Source of the DNA: Porticoccaceae bacterium
GTDB lineage: Bacteria > Pseudomonadota > Gammaproteobacteria > Pseudomonadales > Porticoccaceae
Length of the DNA stretch: 11,434 bases
Reading direction: 5' to 3'
Assembly (NCBI GenBank): GCA_019090225.1
Contig: JAHRWI010000359.1
Coordinates: 1-11,434 of the forward strand
Program-made: the position numbers and the translations under genes
Shown: in pieces, positions 1-5,763 of the stretch
Layout of the letters: every line of letters starts with the position of its first letter
How positions within the stretch are numbered: position 1 is the first letter of the stretch
The notes under the pieces: generated by a model
Told to the model about the DNA's origin: nothing
The model's input: only the letters and a program-made list of their open reading frames with translations
Databases searched by the model: none

Positions 1-39
1 CCTTTAGGGCCTATCCACGTGAAAGCGAGAATAAATTGA
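1..39 (+). CDS. scpA: ScpA C-terminal end (partial, 5' end outside window)
   Basis: Reading from base 1 gives PLGPIHVKARIN and a TGA stop at 37-39. The PI-x-V-[KR]-AR ending resembles the C-terminus of ScpA, the kleisin subunit of the SMC-ScpA-ScpB condensin. It lies directly before scpB with a 1-nt TGATG overlap, as expected for the scpAB operon. Only 12 codons are visible, so the call rests mainly on position and this short ending. Confidence 0.6.
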   Translation, partial: PLGPIHVKARIN

Positions 40-830
40 TGGACGGTGATCAGCTCAGAAAAATTATTGAAGCGGCCCTGCTGACGGCCGGACGGTCTCT
101 TGATGTCGCTGCGTTAGGGAGATTGTTTGCAGACGGGGAGTGCCCCGAACGGGACCTTATTTCGGCAACTCTGGAAGATATCGATGCTGACAGCAAAGGC
201 AGAGGCTATGAACTCAAAAAAACCGGCAGCGGTTATCGCTTTCAGGTGCGTCAGGAGTTGGCCCCCTGGATTGATCGGCTCTGGGAAGAAAAACCCAAGA
301 AATATTCGCGCGCTTTGCTTGAGACCCTGGCTTTAATCGCCTACCGCCAGCCGCTTACACGGGGCGATATCGAGCAGGTGCGTGGCGTGGCGGTGAGCTC
401 TGAGATTATTCGGACCCTTATGGAGCGGGAGTGGATACGCTCGGTGGGTCACCGGGATGTACCGGGTCGGCCCGCGCTCTATGCCACGACCAAAAAATTC
501 CTCGACGATTTTAATCTTGCCGGGCTGGGTGAGTTGCCGCCGCTTAGTGAAATTCGCGACATTGAAGCCTTCAGTGAAGAATTGGGTTTTGGTCTACCCG
601 CAGCTTTGCCTGGTGGCGAGGCCGAGGCGAATATCGAGGCGGTGATCGCTGAAGAGTTTGCCGATACAGACGAATCTTCTGGGCCTGGGTCAAGTGGCGA
701 TCATCAGCTACTAAGCTTATCCGAAGAAGAGTTATCCCCAGAAAGCTTACTCCCAGAAGATTTATCCCCGGAAGACAGGGCCCCAAACAACTCGCAGCTA
801 CAAAATACGGCATCAAACGATCATGAGTGA
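39..830 (+). CDS. scpB: Segregation and condensation protein B (ScpB)
   Basis: ScpB is the winged-helix accessory subunit that binds the ScpA kleisin in the SMC condensin complex and helps chromosome compaction and segregation. The 263-residue product has the two expected winged-helix parts: an N-terminal one at about residues 1-80 and a second at about 85-165. The second holds the family's best conserved stretch, including YSRALLETLALIAYRQP (89-105), DIEQVRGV (110-117) and GRPALYATTKKFLDDF (143-158). I chose ATG 39 because it overlaps the scpA stop (TGATG). A TTG three bases upstream is possible but less likely. Only a weak GCGAGA stands in for a Shine-Dalgarno. From about residue 190 the protein becomes an acidic, low-complexity tail, and its LSPED-like pentapeptides are encoded by a 15-bp tandem repeat. 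The 3' end overlaps the rluB start by 8 nt, which implies translational coupling. Confidence 0.93.
   Translation: MDGDQLRKIIEAALLTAGRSLDVAALGRLFADGECPERDLISATLEDIDADSKGRGYELKKTGSGYRFQVRQELAPWIDRLWEEKPKKYSRALLETLALIAYRQPLTRGDIEQVRGVAVSSEIIRTLMEREWIRSVGHRDVPGRPALYATTKKFLDDFNLAGLGELPPLSEIRDIEAFSEELGFGLPAALPGGEAEANIEAVIAEEFADTDESSGPGSSGDHQLLSLSEEELSPESLLPEDLSPEDRAPNNSQLQNTASNDHE
717..776 (+). repeat. 15-bp degenerate tandem repeat in the scpB tail (4 units)
   Basis: Four 15-bp units start at 717, 732, 747 and 762, each beginning TTATCC or TTACTC and followed by a purine-rich GAAGA-type half. In the scpB frame they encode LSEEE, LSPES, LLPED and LSPED. The period is a multiple of three, so copy-number change would alter tail length without breaking the frame. 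Confidence 0.8.
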
Positions 831-1651
831 AAAAATTCATAAAGTCCTGGCTCAGGCCGGTCTGGGTTCTCGTCGAGAAATTGAAAAGGATTATCGATGG
901 TCGCGTTAAGGTGAACGGTAAAGCCGCAACCATCGGTGATCGCAGCGATCCCGAAGACAAAATCACGGTCGATGGTCGGCGGATTAAATTAAGCCATCGA
1001 GATGACCGTCTGCGGGTGCTTATCTATAACAAGCCCATCGGTGAGATATGTACGCGCAGTGACCCCGGTGGTCGGCGTACGGTGTTTGAATCTCTGCCCC
1101 CGATCAAGAATGGTCGCTGGATAGCGATTGGCCGTCTGGATATCAACACCAGTGGCTTAATCTTGTTCAGCAACGATGGCGAGTTGGCCAATCGCATGAT
1201 GCACCCTTCAAACCAGGTTGAGCGGGAATATGTGGTGCGCGTGCGCGGTGTGGTCGACGACGCTATGCTGAAGCGTTTGCAGGAAGGTGTCTTGCTTGAC
1301 GACGGTGTCGCCCGCTTTGCCAAAATCGGTGTCGGTGCGATCTCCGGTACCCATCAATGGTTTACGGTGGTGTTGACTGAGGGACGTCAACGGGAAGTCC
1401 GGCGTTTGTGGGAATCTCAGGGGCTTGAGGTAAGTCGGCTCAAGCGCAGTAAATTTGGCACGGTAGTCATGCCATCCTATGTGCGCACTGGTGAATATCT
1501 GGATTTAACACCTGCCGAAATCAGCAAGCTGGGCAAGTCGGTGGATTTAAAGTTAAAGCAATCAGCGCTCACTCCAGGCGAGCATCAGGAGCGTGATCGT
1601 CAATTACGTCGCTTAAAGGCGCGGGGCGCGAGCCACAAGGCAGGCCGCTAA
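823..1651 (+). pseudogene. rluB: 23S rRNA pseudouridine synthase RluB, frameshifted near its N-terminus
   Basis: RluB converts U2605 (E. coli numbering) of 23S rRNA to pseudouridine. The real start is ATG 823, which gives MSEKIHKVLAQAGLGSRREI, the typical RluB S4-domain beginning. This frame ends at TAA 907-909 after EKDYRWSR. The rest of the S4 domain and the whole catalytic domain continue in the +1 frame from base 890 to the stop at 1651. Visible there are IIDGRVKVNG, GRLDINTSGL with the catalytic Asp codon at 1139-1141, and EGRQREVRRLWE. Comparison with remembered RluB sequences (five residues expected between REIE and GRV) suggests that two bases were lost around 888-890, for example from AAG-TGG-ATT. 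One extra base is the alternative. A GTG at 827 opens the downstream frame, but its first 21 residues are an out-of-frame reading of the S4 domain, so it is not the native start. The start overlaps scpB by 8 nt. Either a sequencing error or a genuine lesion is possible; identity as rluB is secure. Confidence 0.88.
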
Positions 1652-1699
1652 GTAGGTCGCTAATAAAAGCACCAATACCTGGTTTATTGCGCGTCTCGA

Positions 1700-2503
1700 T
1701 TATTGCGCATCAAAAGACTGACCGGTGACACCACGACTGTCTGAACCCATAAGATAAAGATAAGCGGGCATGATCTGTTCCGGGGTTTTTAGGGTGCCTG
1801 GATTTTCAGCAGGGTAGGCAACGGCGCGCATATTGGTGCGCGTAGCGCCCGGGTTAATACAGTTGACCCGAATATTGGTGGTTTCTTCCAGTTCATGACT
1901 GAGCACCTGGGCAAGGCCTTCAGTGGCAAATTTCGACACCGCATAAGCACCCCAAAAAGCCCGGCCTTTACGGCCGACACCCGACGAGGTAAATATAATC
2001 GAGGCATCGGCTGAGGCTTTTAGCTGGGATAATACCGATTTCGTCAGCAGGAAAGCTGCGTTGACATTGACCTGCATAAGCTCTCCCCAAACCGCCTGGT
2101 GGTAGCTGCCGATAGAGGTTCTCTGCCCGAGTATTCCTGCATTGTGCAGCAGGCCGTCAAGCTGACCGAATTGTTCTTCGATGGCCTCAGCCATAGTTTG
2201 GTAATCCTGCTCGTTAGCCTTGGCAAGATCGAGAGGAAAGATCAGCGGCTCGGTATCGCCCTTCGCCATAATCTCATCGTAGACTTGCTCTAGCTTGGCG
2301 ACGGTGCGGCCTAGCAGAATAACCGTAGCGCCGCTGGCTGCAAAGCTGTGAGCTGCGGCTCGGCCGATGCCATCGCCAGCGCCGGTAATAAGAATGGTTC
2401 TACCGCTAAGCAGTTTGCTGGGTGCTTGATAGCTTTTTGGATCTATTTTTGGATCGCTTGGATTTTTGCTCATCGGATCAGTGTTTGTCGTGGCAGTGGA
2501 CAT
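1700..2503 (-). CDS. yciK: YciK-family short-chain dehydrogenase/reductase
   Basis: This is a classical SDR of 267 residues. The cofactor glycine motif TGAGDGIG is at 40-47, NAG at 121-123, the catalytic Ser in FTSSGVG (171-177), and the catalytic Tyr187/Lys191 in YAVSK. Long matches to remembered E. coli YciK (LHNAG, WGAYA-SKFATEG, RVNCINPG-TRT-MRA, KTP--IMP-YL-LMG-DSR) place it in that family rather than among generic SDRs. The physiological substrate is, as far as I know, not settled. It is the last gene of the minus-strand block, 99 nt after mupP. The start is uncertain: ATG 2503 gives an N-terminus about 20 residues longer than usual, while the internal ATG at 2473 (MSKNPSD) is also possible. 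Neither has a Shine-Dalgarno. The extension contains a repeated DPK stretch from a 12-bp direct repeat. YciK is adjacent to mupP and ubiG in pseudomonads as I remember them. Confidence 0.88.
   Translation of the reverse strand: MSTATTNTDPMSKNPSDPKIDPKSYQAPSKLLSGRTILITGAGDGIGRAAAHSFAASGATVILLGRTVAKLEQVYDEIMAKGDTEPLIFPLDLAKANEQDYQTMAEAIEEQFGQLDGLLHNAGILGQRTSIGSYHQAVWGELMQVNVNAAFLLTKSVLSQLKASADASIIFTSSGVGRKGRAFWGAYAVSKFATEGLAQVLSHELEETTNIRVNCINPGATRTNMRAVAYPAENPGTLKTPEQIMPAYLYLMGSDSRGVTGQSFDAQ
2434..2455. repeat. 12-bp spaced direct repeat in the yciK N-terminal extension
   Basis: TTTTTGGATC occurs at 2434-2443 and 2446-2455, 12 bp apart. On the coding (minus) strand it encodes the repeated DPK in SDPKIDPKS, within the N-terminal extension upstream of the Rossmann fold. 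Confidence 0.7.
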
Positions 2504-2602
2504 AGGTTTTTTCAGGTATATCAGTTTGAATTAAAGTGAGTCGGCATTGCTGAGTGATGGGAAATAAGTCACTAAAAGCGTTAGTTATTAGAGCACGTAC
2601 TT

Positions 2603-3262
2603 TTAAAATAACAGAGCAGTGATCTCATCGGCGTGATTGACCAGGTGATGAGCGCCCCAGGTGTCCGGGTGATCATCGTCAATATAGCCATAGGCAGCGG
2701 CGATGGTGGTGGTGCCAGCCTCCCGTCCCGATTCAATATCTCGACGATGATCCCCGATATAAATAGTCTGTTCGGGGGCGATACCCAGTTGCTCGCAACC
2801 CAGCAGCACGGGTTCAGGGTGGGGCTTGGCATTGTCGACATGATCCGGACACACCACCGCGCCGGGCGCCGGTTGTAGCCGCAGCTTGTCGAGAATAGCT
2901 TCGGTGTAGAGACTGGGTTTGTTGGTAACGATACCCCAGGGCGTATCCTGCTTGTCGAGGCGATGAAGCAAGTTTTCTATGCCGGGGAAGGGTCGAGTCT
3001 CCTCACAGAGATTATCCAGATAGATATCCAGAAATTCGGCACGAATTTTTTCAAATTGACTGTCTTCCTCGGTGCATTGGAAAGCATGGGCTATCAGGCC
3101 CGCAGAGCCATTGCTGACAATGGCGCGAATCTCGGTTTCGCTCAAGGCTGGACGGTTCTTGCGGGCCAGCAAATAGTTCAGTGACAGGGCGAAGTCGGGG
3201 GCGGTGTCGAGCAAGGTGCCATCGAGATCAAAGAGCACAGCCTGGTAATTAAGAGCGGTCAT
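2603..3262 (-). CDS. mupP: HAD-superfamily phosphatase, probably MupP (N-acetylmuramic acid 6-phosphate phosphatase)
   Basis: This is a 219-residue HAD phosphatase of the phosphoglycolate-phosphatase-like subfamily with a helical cap. Motif I is DLDGTLLDT with nucleophile Asp12 and acid/base Asp14. Motif II is in IVTNK (Thr113), motif III is Lys146 in AKPHPEP, and motif IV is GDHRRDIESG (Asp171, Asp175). Sequence alone would allow Gph. The placement between ubiG and yciK is where pseudomonads keep MupP, which dephosphorylates MurNAc-6-phosphate in the AmgK/MurU cell-wall recycling bypass. Stretches such as VCPDHV, KP-PEP and YGYI also resemble MupP as I remember it, so I prefer that function. 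The start ATG 3262 gives a normal N-terminus five residues before the first beta strand. It has no visible Shine-Dalgarno and lies 44 nt after the ubiG stop. Confidence 0.85.
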   Translation of the reverse strand: MTALNYQAVLFDLDGTLLDTAPDFALSLNYLLARKNRPALSETEIRAIVSNGSAGLIAHAFQCTEEDSQFEKIRAEFLDIYLDNLCEETRPFPGIENLLHRLDKQDTPWGIVTNKPSLYTEAILDKLRLQPAPGAVVCPDHVDNAKPHPEPVLLGCEQLGIAPEQTIYIGDHRRDIESGREAGTTTIAAAYGYIDDDHPDTWGAHHLVNHADEITALLF

Positions 3263-3306
3263 AAATTGGTTTCTGCATCCGTATCGGAGGTTTTGGTGTT
3301 GGTGAT

Positions 3307-4068
3307 TTATGATTCAGTGGGCTCAGGTGATTCAGTAAGGTCAGGTTTAGTCGCGTGGATCATATAGTTGACGCTGACATCGCTGGCGTGCAGCCGGTAT
3401 TTTTTGCTCAGCGGGTTATAGACCAGCCCGGTCATATGATTGACTTGTAGGCCCGCCGCTCGAATCCAGCTAGTAAGTTCTGACGGTCGAATTAAATTAG
3501 CGTAGCTGTGAGTGCCTTTGGGTAGCAAGTTGAGCAGGTATTCGGCACCGACGATGGCGAATAAGAAAGACTTGGGGTTACGATTAATGGTCGAAAAGTA
3601 TAAATCCCCGCCGGGTTTTACCAGATGTGCGCAGGCGTTTATGACCGAACCTGGGTCAGGCACGTGCTCAAGCATTTCCAGGCAGGTGACGATATCGAAG
3701 CCTGGCGCATTGCTCGTAGAGCGATTTTCGGCAAGTTTCTCAGCCGTGCTTAACTGGTAGTCGATGTCCAGCCCCGATTCGATGGCATGTAGTCGTGCTA
3801 TTTCCAGCGGGGTAGCTCCCATGTCAATGCCGTTGACCAATGCGCCTCTGTGGGCCATTGATTCGCTTAAGATGCCGCCGCCGCAACCGACATCAAGCAG
3901 GGTTTTCTCGGCCACCGGTGAGTGTTTGTCGATCCAGTTGGCGCGTAGCGGATTAAAGTCGTGGAGGGGTTTGAATTCGCTGTTGGCATCCCACCACCGT
4001 GTCGCGAGGGCCTCAAATTTGGCTACCTCGGCGGCGTCGACGTTTTCACCGGTTTGTTGTTTGGACAT
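3307..4068 (-). CDS. ubiG: Ubiquinone biosynthesis O-methyltransferase UbiG
   Basis: UbiG is the SAM-dependent class I methyltransferase that performs both O-methylations in ubiquinone (coenzyme Q) synthesis and acts at the membrane-associated Ubi complex. The 253-residue product has the family N-terminus (VAKFEALATRWWD, then FKPLHDFNPLR). SAM motif I is LLDVGCGGGILSE at 57-69, and the acidic end of strand 2 is in GIDM (80-83). Further on come CLEMLEHVPDP, VKPGGDLYFSTINR and SYANLIRPSEL. Length is normal apart from a short acidic tail, TESPEPTES, made by an 18-bp-spaced direct repeat. ATG 4068 is the only sensible start and has just a weak TAAG upstream. It follows mtaD by 60 nt and precedes mupP by 44 nt on the same strand. 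Its by-product S-adenosylhomocysteine is a potential substrate of the neighbouring deaminase. Confidence 0.95.
   Translation of the reverse strand: MSKQQTGENVDAAEVAKFEALATRWWDANSEFKPLHDFNPLRANWIDKHSPVAEKTLLDVGCGGGILSESMAHRGALVNGIDMGATPLEIARLHAIESGLDIDYQLSTAEKLAENRSTSNAPGFDIVTCLEMLEHVPDPGSVINACAHLVKPGGDLYFSTINRNPKSFLFAIVGAEYLLNLLPKGTHSYANLIRPSELTSWIRAAGLQVNHMTGLVYNPLSKKYRLHASDVSVNYMIHATKPDLTESPEPTES
3310..3336. repeat. 9-bp direct repeat at the end of ubiG, 18 bp apart
   Basis: TGATTCAGT occurs at 3310-3318 and 3328-3336. On the coding strand it gives ACTGAATCA twice and encodes the two TES units of the TESPEPTES tail. The spacing is a multiple of three. Confidence 0.6.
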
Positions 4069-4079
4069 AGGGCTTAATC

Positions 4080-4121
4080 TTGTTGTGTAGATGTTGTTGT
4101 GTAAATATTTTTTGTGTAGCT
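4080..4121. repeat. Short direct repeats between mtaD and ubiG
   Basis: TTGTTGTGTAGAT at 4080-4092 and TTGTTGTGTAAAT at 4094-4106 differ at one base (period 14). A third, weaker copy, TTTTTGTGTAGCT, follows at 4109-4121. The repeats fill most of the 60-nt gap between the mtaD stop and the ubiG start. No function can be assigned. They could be a slippage product or part of the ubiG leader. Confidence 0.55.
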
Positions 4122-4128
4122 AGGGGGC

Positions 4129-5463
4129 TTAATTGCCGCCAATTTTTTGTTGCCAGGATCTGGCTTTACCAATGATTTCTTCCTGGTCGAGGGTTTGCAG
4201 TTCGCCATCGGCGACCAATGCTCTGCCGTTGACCCAAAGATGACTGAGCTGTCCGGCGCAGTCGGTATAGACCAGTTGTGAAAGCGGATTATACAGGGGT
4301 TGTGACTGGATGGTGGCCATGTCGATCGCAATCAAATCAGCGTATTTGCCGACTTCAATGCTGCCGATTTCATGTTCCCGGCCCAGGGCTTTGGCACCGT
4401 TTATAGTCGCCATGCGCAGGGCTTGTTCGGCATTGATCGCAGCGGCATTACCCGTAGCGCCCTTAGCTATGAGTGCGGCTAAGTTGACCGCAGCAAAGAG
4501 GTTGAGACTATTGTTGCTGGCGGCACCATCGGTGCCCAAAGCGACATTGATGCCTGCGTCGAGCAGTTTTTCGGCGGGACAAAAACCACTAGCCAGTTTC
4601 ATATTGGATTGTGGGCAGTGCAGGATGTGAGCGCCGGTTTGTTGCAGGGTGCTGATATCTGAGTCGCTGACCTGGGTCATGTGGGCACATTGAGTCAGCG
4701 ACGTCAGAGCGCCAAATTGCTGGAGTTTTTCCAGGGGGCGACAGCCATCCTGCGCGATACCGTCCTCGATTTCTTGAGCGGTTTCATGAAGGTGGATTTG
4801 GATAGGGGCATCCAGTTCACCGGCCAGGGATACCACTTTACTCAGGGATTCATCGTTGACGGTATAGGTGGCATGGGGGCCGAAGGCGATATCCACCAGG
4901 GCGTCATTTTTGCAATCATCGTAAAGGCTCAGGCCCTTATGAATATAGTCATCAGCATTGCGCGCCCAGGCAGAGGGGAATTCCAGCACCGGAAAGGCGA
5001 TCTGGGCTCTTATACCGGCCTTGCGGATGCTGGCGGCAACCTGATCGGGAAAGAAATACATATCCGAGAAGCAGGTGGTGCCACTGAGTAGCATTTCTGC
5101 GATGCCAAGCTCAGTGCCATCGCGTACAAATTCTTCGCTAACCCAGCGTTCCTCGGTAGGCCAGATATGCTCCTGGAGCCATGGCTGTAAGGGCATATCG
5201 TCGGCAAAGCCTCGCAGCAGGGACATCGCAGCATGACCGTGGGTGTTGACCAGTCCGGGCATCAGCACAGCGTCCGGTAAGAGGTCTTCGGTATCGGCGC
5301 TATAACGTAACCGGGCTTCCGCCGTGGGCATGATGGCGGCGATTTTTTGCTCGCAGATGACCACGCTGCAGTCTCGGAGCACTTTGCCGGGCTGAGTCAT
5401 GGTGATGATCCAGCCGGGGCTGATGATAAGGTCAGCCTGAAGCTTGTCTGTTGCTGTGGTCAT
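4129..5463 (-). CDS. mtaD: 5'-methylthioadenosine / S-adenosylhomocysteine deaminase (amidohydrolase)
   Basis: This cytosolic metal-dependent amidohydrolase hydrolyses the amino group of methylthioadenosine (and, in the family, S-adenosylhomocysteine), giving methylthioinosine and ammonia in SAM by-product salvage. The 444-residue protein has the family's metal and catalytic residues in order: His75 and His77 in NTHGHAAM, His197 in GPHATYT, His224 and Glu227 in IHLHETAQE, His261 in CAHM and Asp312 in GTDGAASNN. Length is typical of the MtaD/TrzA-AtzA group. The same gene next to ubiG in Pseudomonas (PA3170 as I recall) has been shown to be an MTA deaminase. Without that context it could be annotated only as a TRZ/ATZ hydrolase. 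It is the first gene of the minus-strand block, with a candidate promoter about 90 nt upstream. The upstream bases CCTCCTCT give no Shine-Dalgarno. ATG 5463 is the start that includes the N-terminal beta domain. Confidence 0.9.
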   Translation of the reverse strand: MTTATDKLQADLIISPGWIITMTQPGKVLRDCSVVICEQKIAAIMPTAEARLRYSADTEDLLPDAVLMPGLVNTHGHAAMSLLRGFADDMPLQPWLQEHIWPTEERWVSEEFVRDGTELGIAEMLLSGTTCFSDMYFFPDQVAASIRKAGIRAQIAFPVLEFPSAWARNADDYIHKGLSLYDDCKNDALVDIAFGPHATYTVNDESLSKVVSLAGELDAPIQIHLHETAQEIEDGIAQDGCRPLEKLQQFGALTSLTQCAHMTQVSDSDISTLQQTGAHILHCPQSNMKLASGFCPAEKLLDAGINVALGTDGAASNNSLNLFAAVNLAALIAKGATGNAAAINAEQALRMATINGAKALGREHEIGSIEVGKYADLIAIDMATIQSQPLYNPLSQLVYTDCAGQLSHLWVNGRALVADGELQTLDQEEIIGKARSWQQKIGGN

Positions 5464-5557
5464 AGAGGAGGGCTTGTCTGTTAGTGCCGGTGTAGGTTTG
5501 GAGTTGATTGCTTTAACCGATCATGGGGCTGGTGTGGAGCTGGGTTGAGTAACCGGC

Positions 5558-5586
5558 AGTATACCCGATGCCAGGATGGGAGTAGA
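5558..5586 (-). promoter_or_regulatory. Candidate promoter for the mtaD-ubiG-mupP-yciK block
   Basis: On the minus strand, TATACT (bases 5558-5563, five of six matches to TATAAT) lies 17 nt downstream of TCTACT (5581-5586, three of six matches to TTGACA). Transcription would begin near 5551, leaving a leader of roughly 88 nt before ATG 5463. Based on consensus matching only. Confidence 0.45.
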
Positions 5587-5610
5587 TGCCCTACGGGCTT
5601 GTTGATCGAC

Positions 5611-5639
5611 TCTTTATTACCGCCTTTATATGATATGAT
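5611..5639 (+). promoter_or_regulatory. Candidate extended -10 promoter for gyrA
   Basis: TGATATGAT at 5631-5639 is an extended -10 (TG, one base, then TATGAT). A second overlapping TATGAT sits at 5629-5634. The -35 position 17 nt upstream (TCTTTA, 5611-5616) is poor, which is usual for extended -10 promoters. Transcription would start around 5646, giving a leader of about 118 nt. This is the best plus-strand promoter I see in the 300-nt divergent region, which otherwise holds no gene. Confidence 0.5.
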
Positions 5640-5667
5640 TCGCGGCTGGTATTTAGTCGTCTGGTAG

Positions 5668-5706
5668 TGCCGACTTATGCTCCCCGTGGGTGCTTTTGGG
5701 TCGGTA
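5668..5706 (+). promoter_or_regulatory. Hairpin in the gyrA leader
   Basis: TGCCGAC (5668-5674) can pair with GTCGGTA (5700-5706) through seven pairs, one of them G-U. Inside it, GCTCCC (5679-5684) can pair with GGGTGC (5688-5693) with one mismatch around a 3-nt loop. The structure would form in the untranslated leader about 57 nt before the gyrA start. It is not followed by a T-run directly at the stem, so it does not look like a complete intrinsic terminator. Confidence 0.4.
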
Positions 5707-5763
5707 GATGCCACACAAACATCAAAAACAGGTCGTAAATAAAAACTGGGGTAACAAGACAAC

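Noticed and set aside
877..909. Programmed ribosomal frameshift in rluB
   Set aside because: Restoration needs a +1 (or -2) shift. The A-rich stretch would favour a -1 slip, there is no stop codon or known +1 signal at the site, and the family is not known to use recoding.
827..1651. A GTG-started gene at 827 as an intact RluB
   Set aside because: Its first 21 residues are an out-of-frame reading of the S4 domain. The family N-terminus is encoded from ATG 823 in another frame, so this is the downstream part of a frameshifted gene.
1652..1699. Bidirectional intrinsic terminator between rluB and yciK
   Set aside because: Only a short ACCA/TGGT stem flanked by AATAAA and TTTATT is present. It has no GC-rich stem plus T-run in either direction.
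2504..2602. Separate promoter for yciK in the 99-nt gap after mupP
   Set aside because: On the minus strand TGATATACC looks slightly like an extended -10 but lacks the final T and has no -35. AGTGA/TCACT can pair but only weakly. Not strong enough to report.
2603..3262. Phosphoglycolate phosphatase (Gph) as the HAD protein's function
   Set aside because: Possible by fold, but the ubiG-yciK neighbourhood and the motif spacing fit MupP better. Kept only as the alternative.
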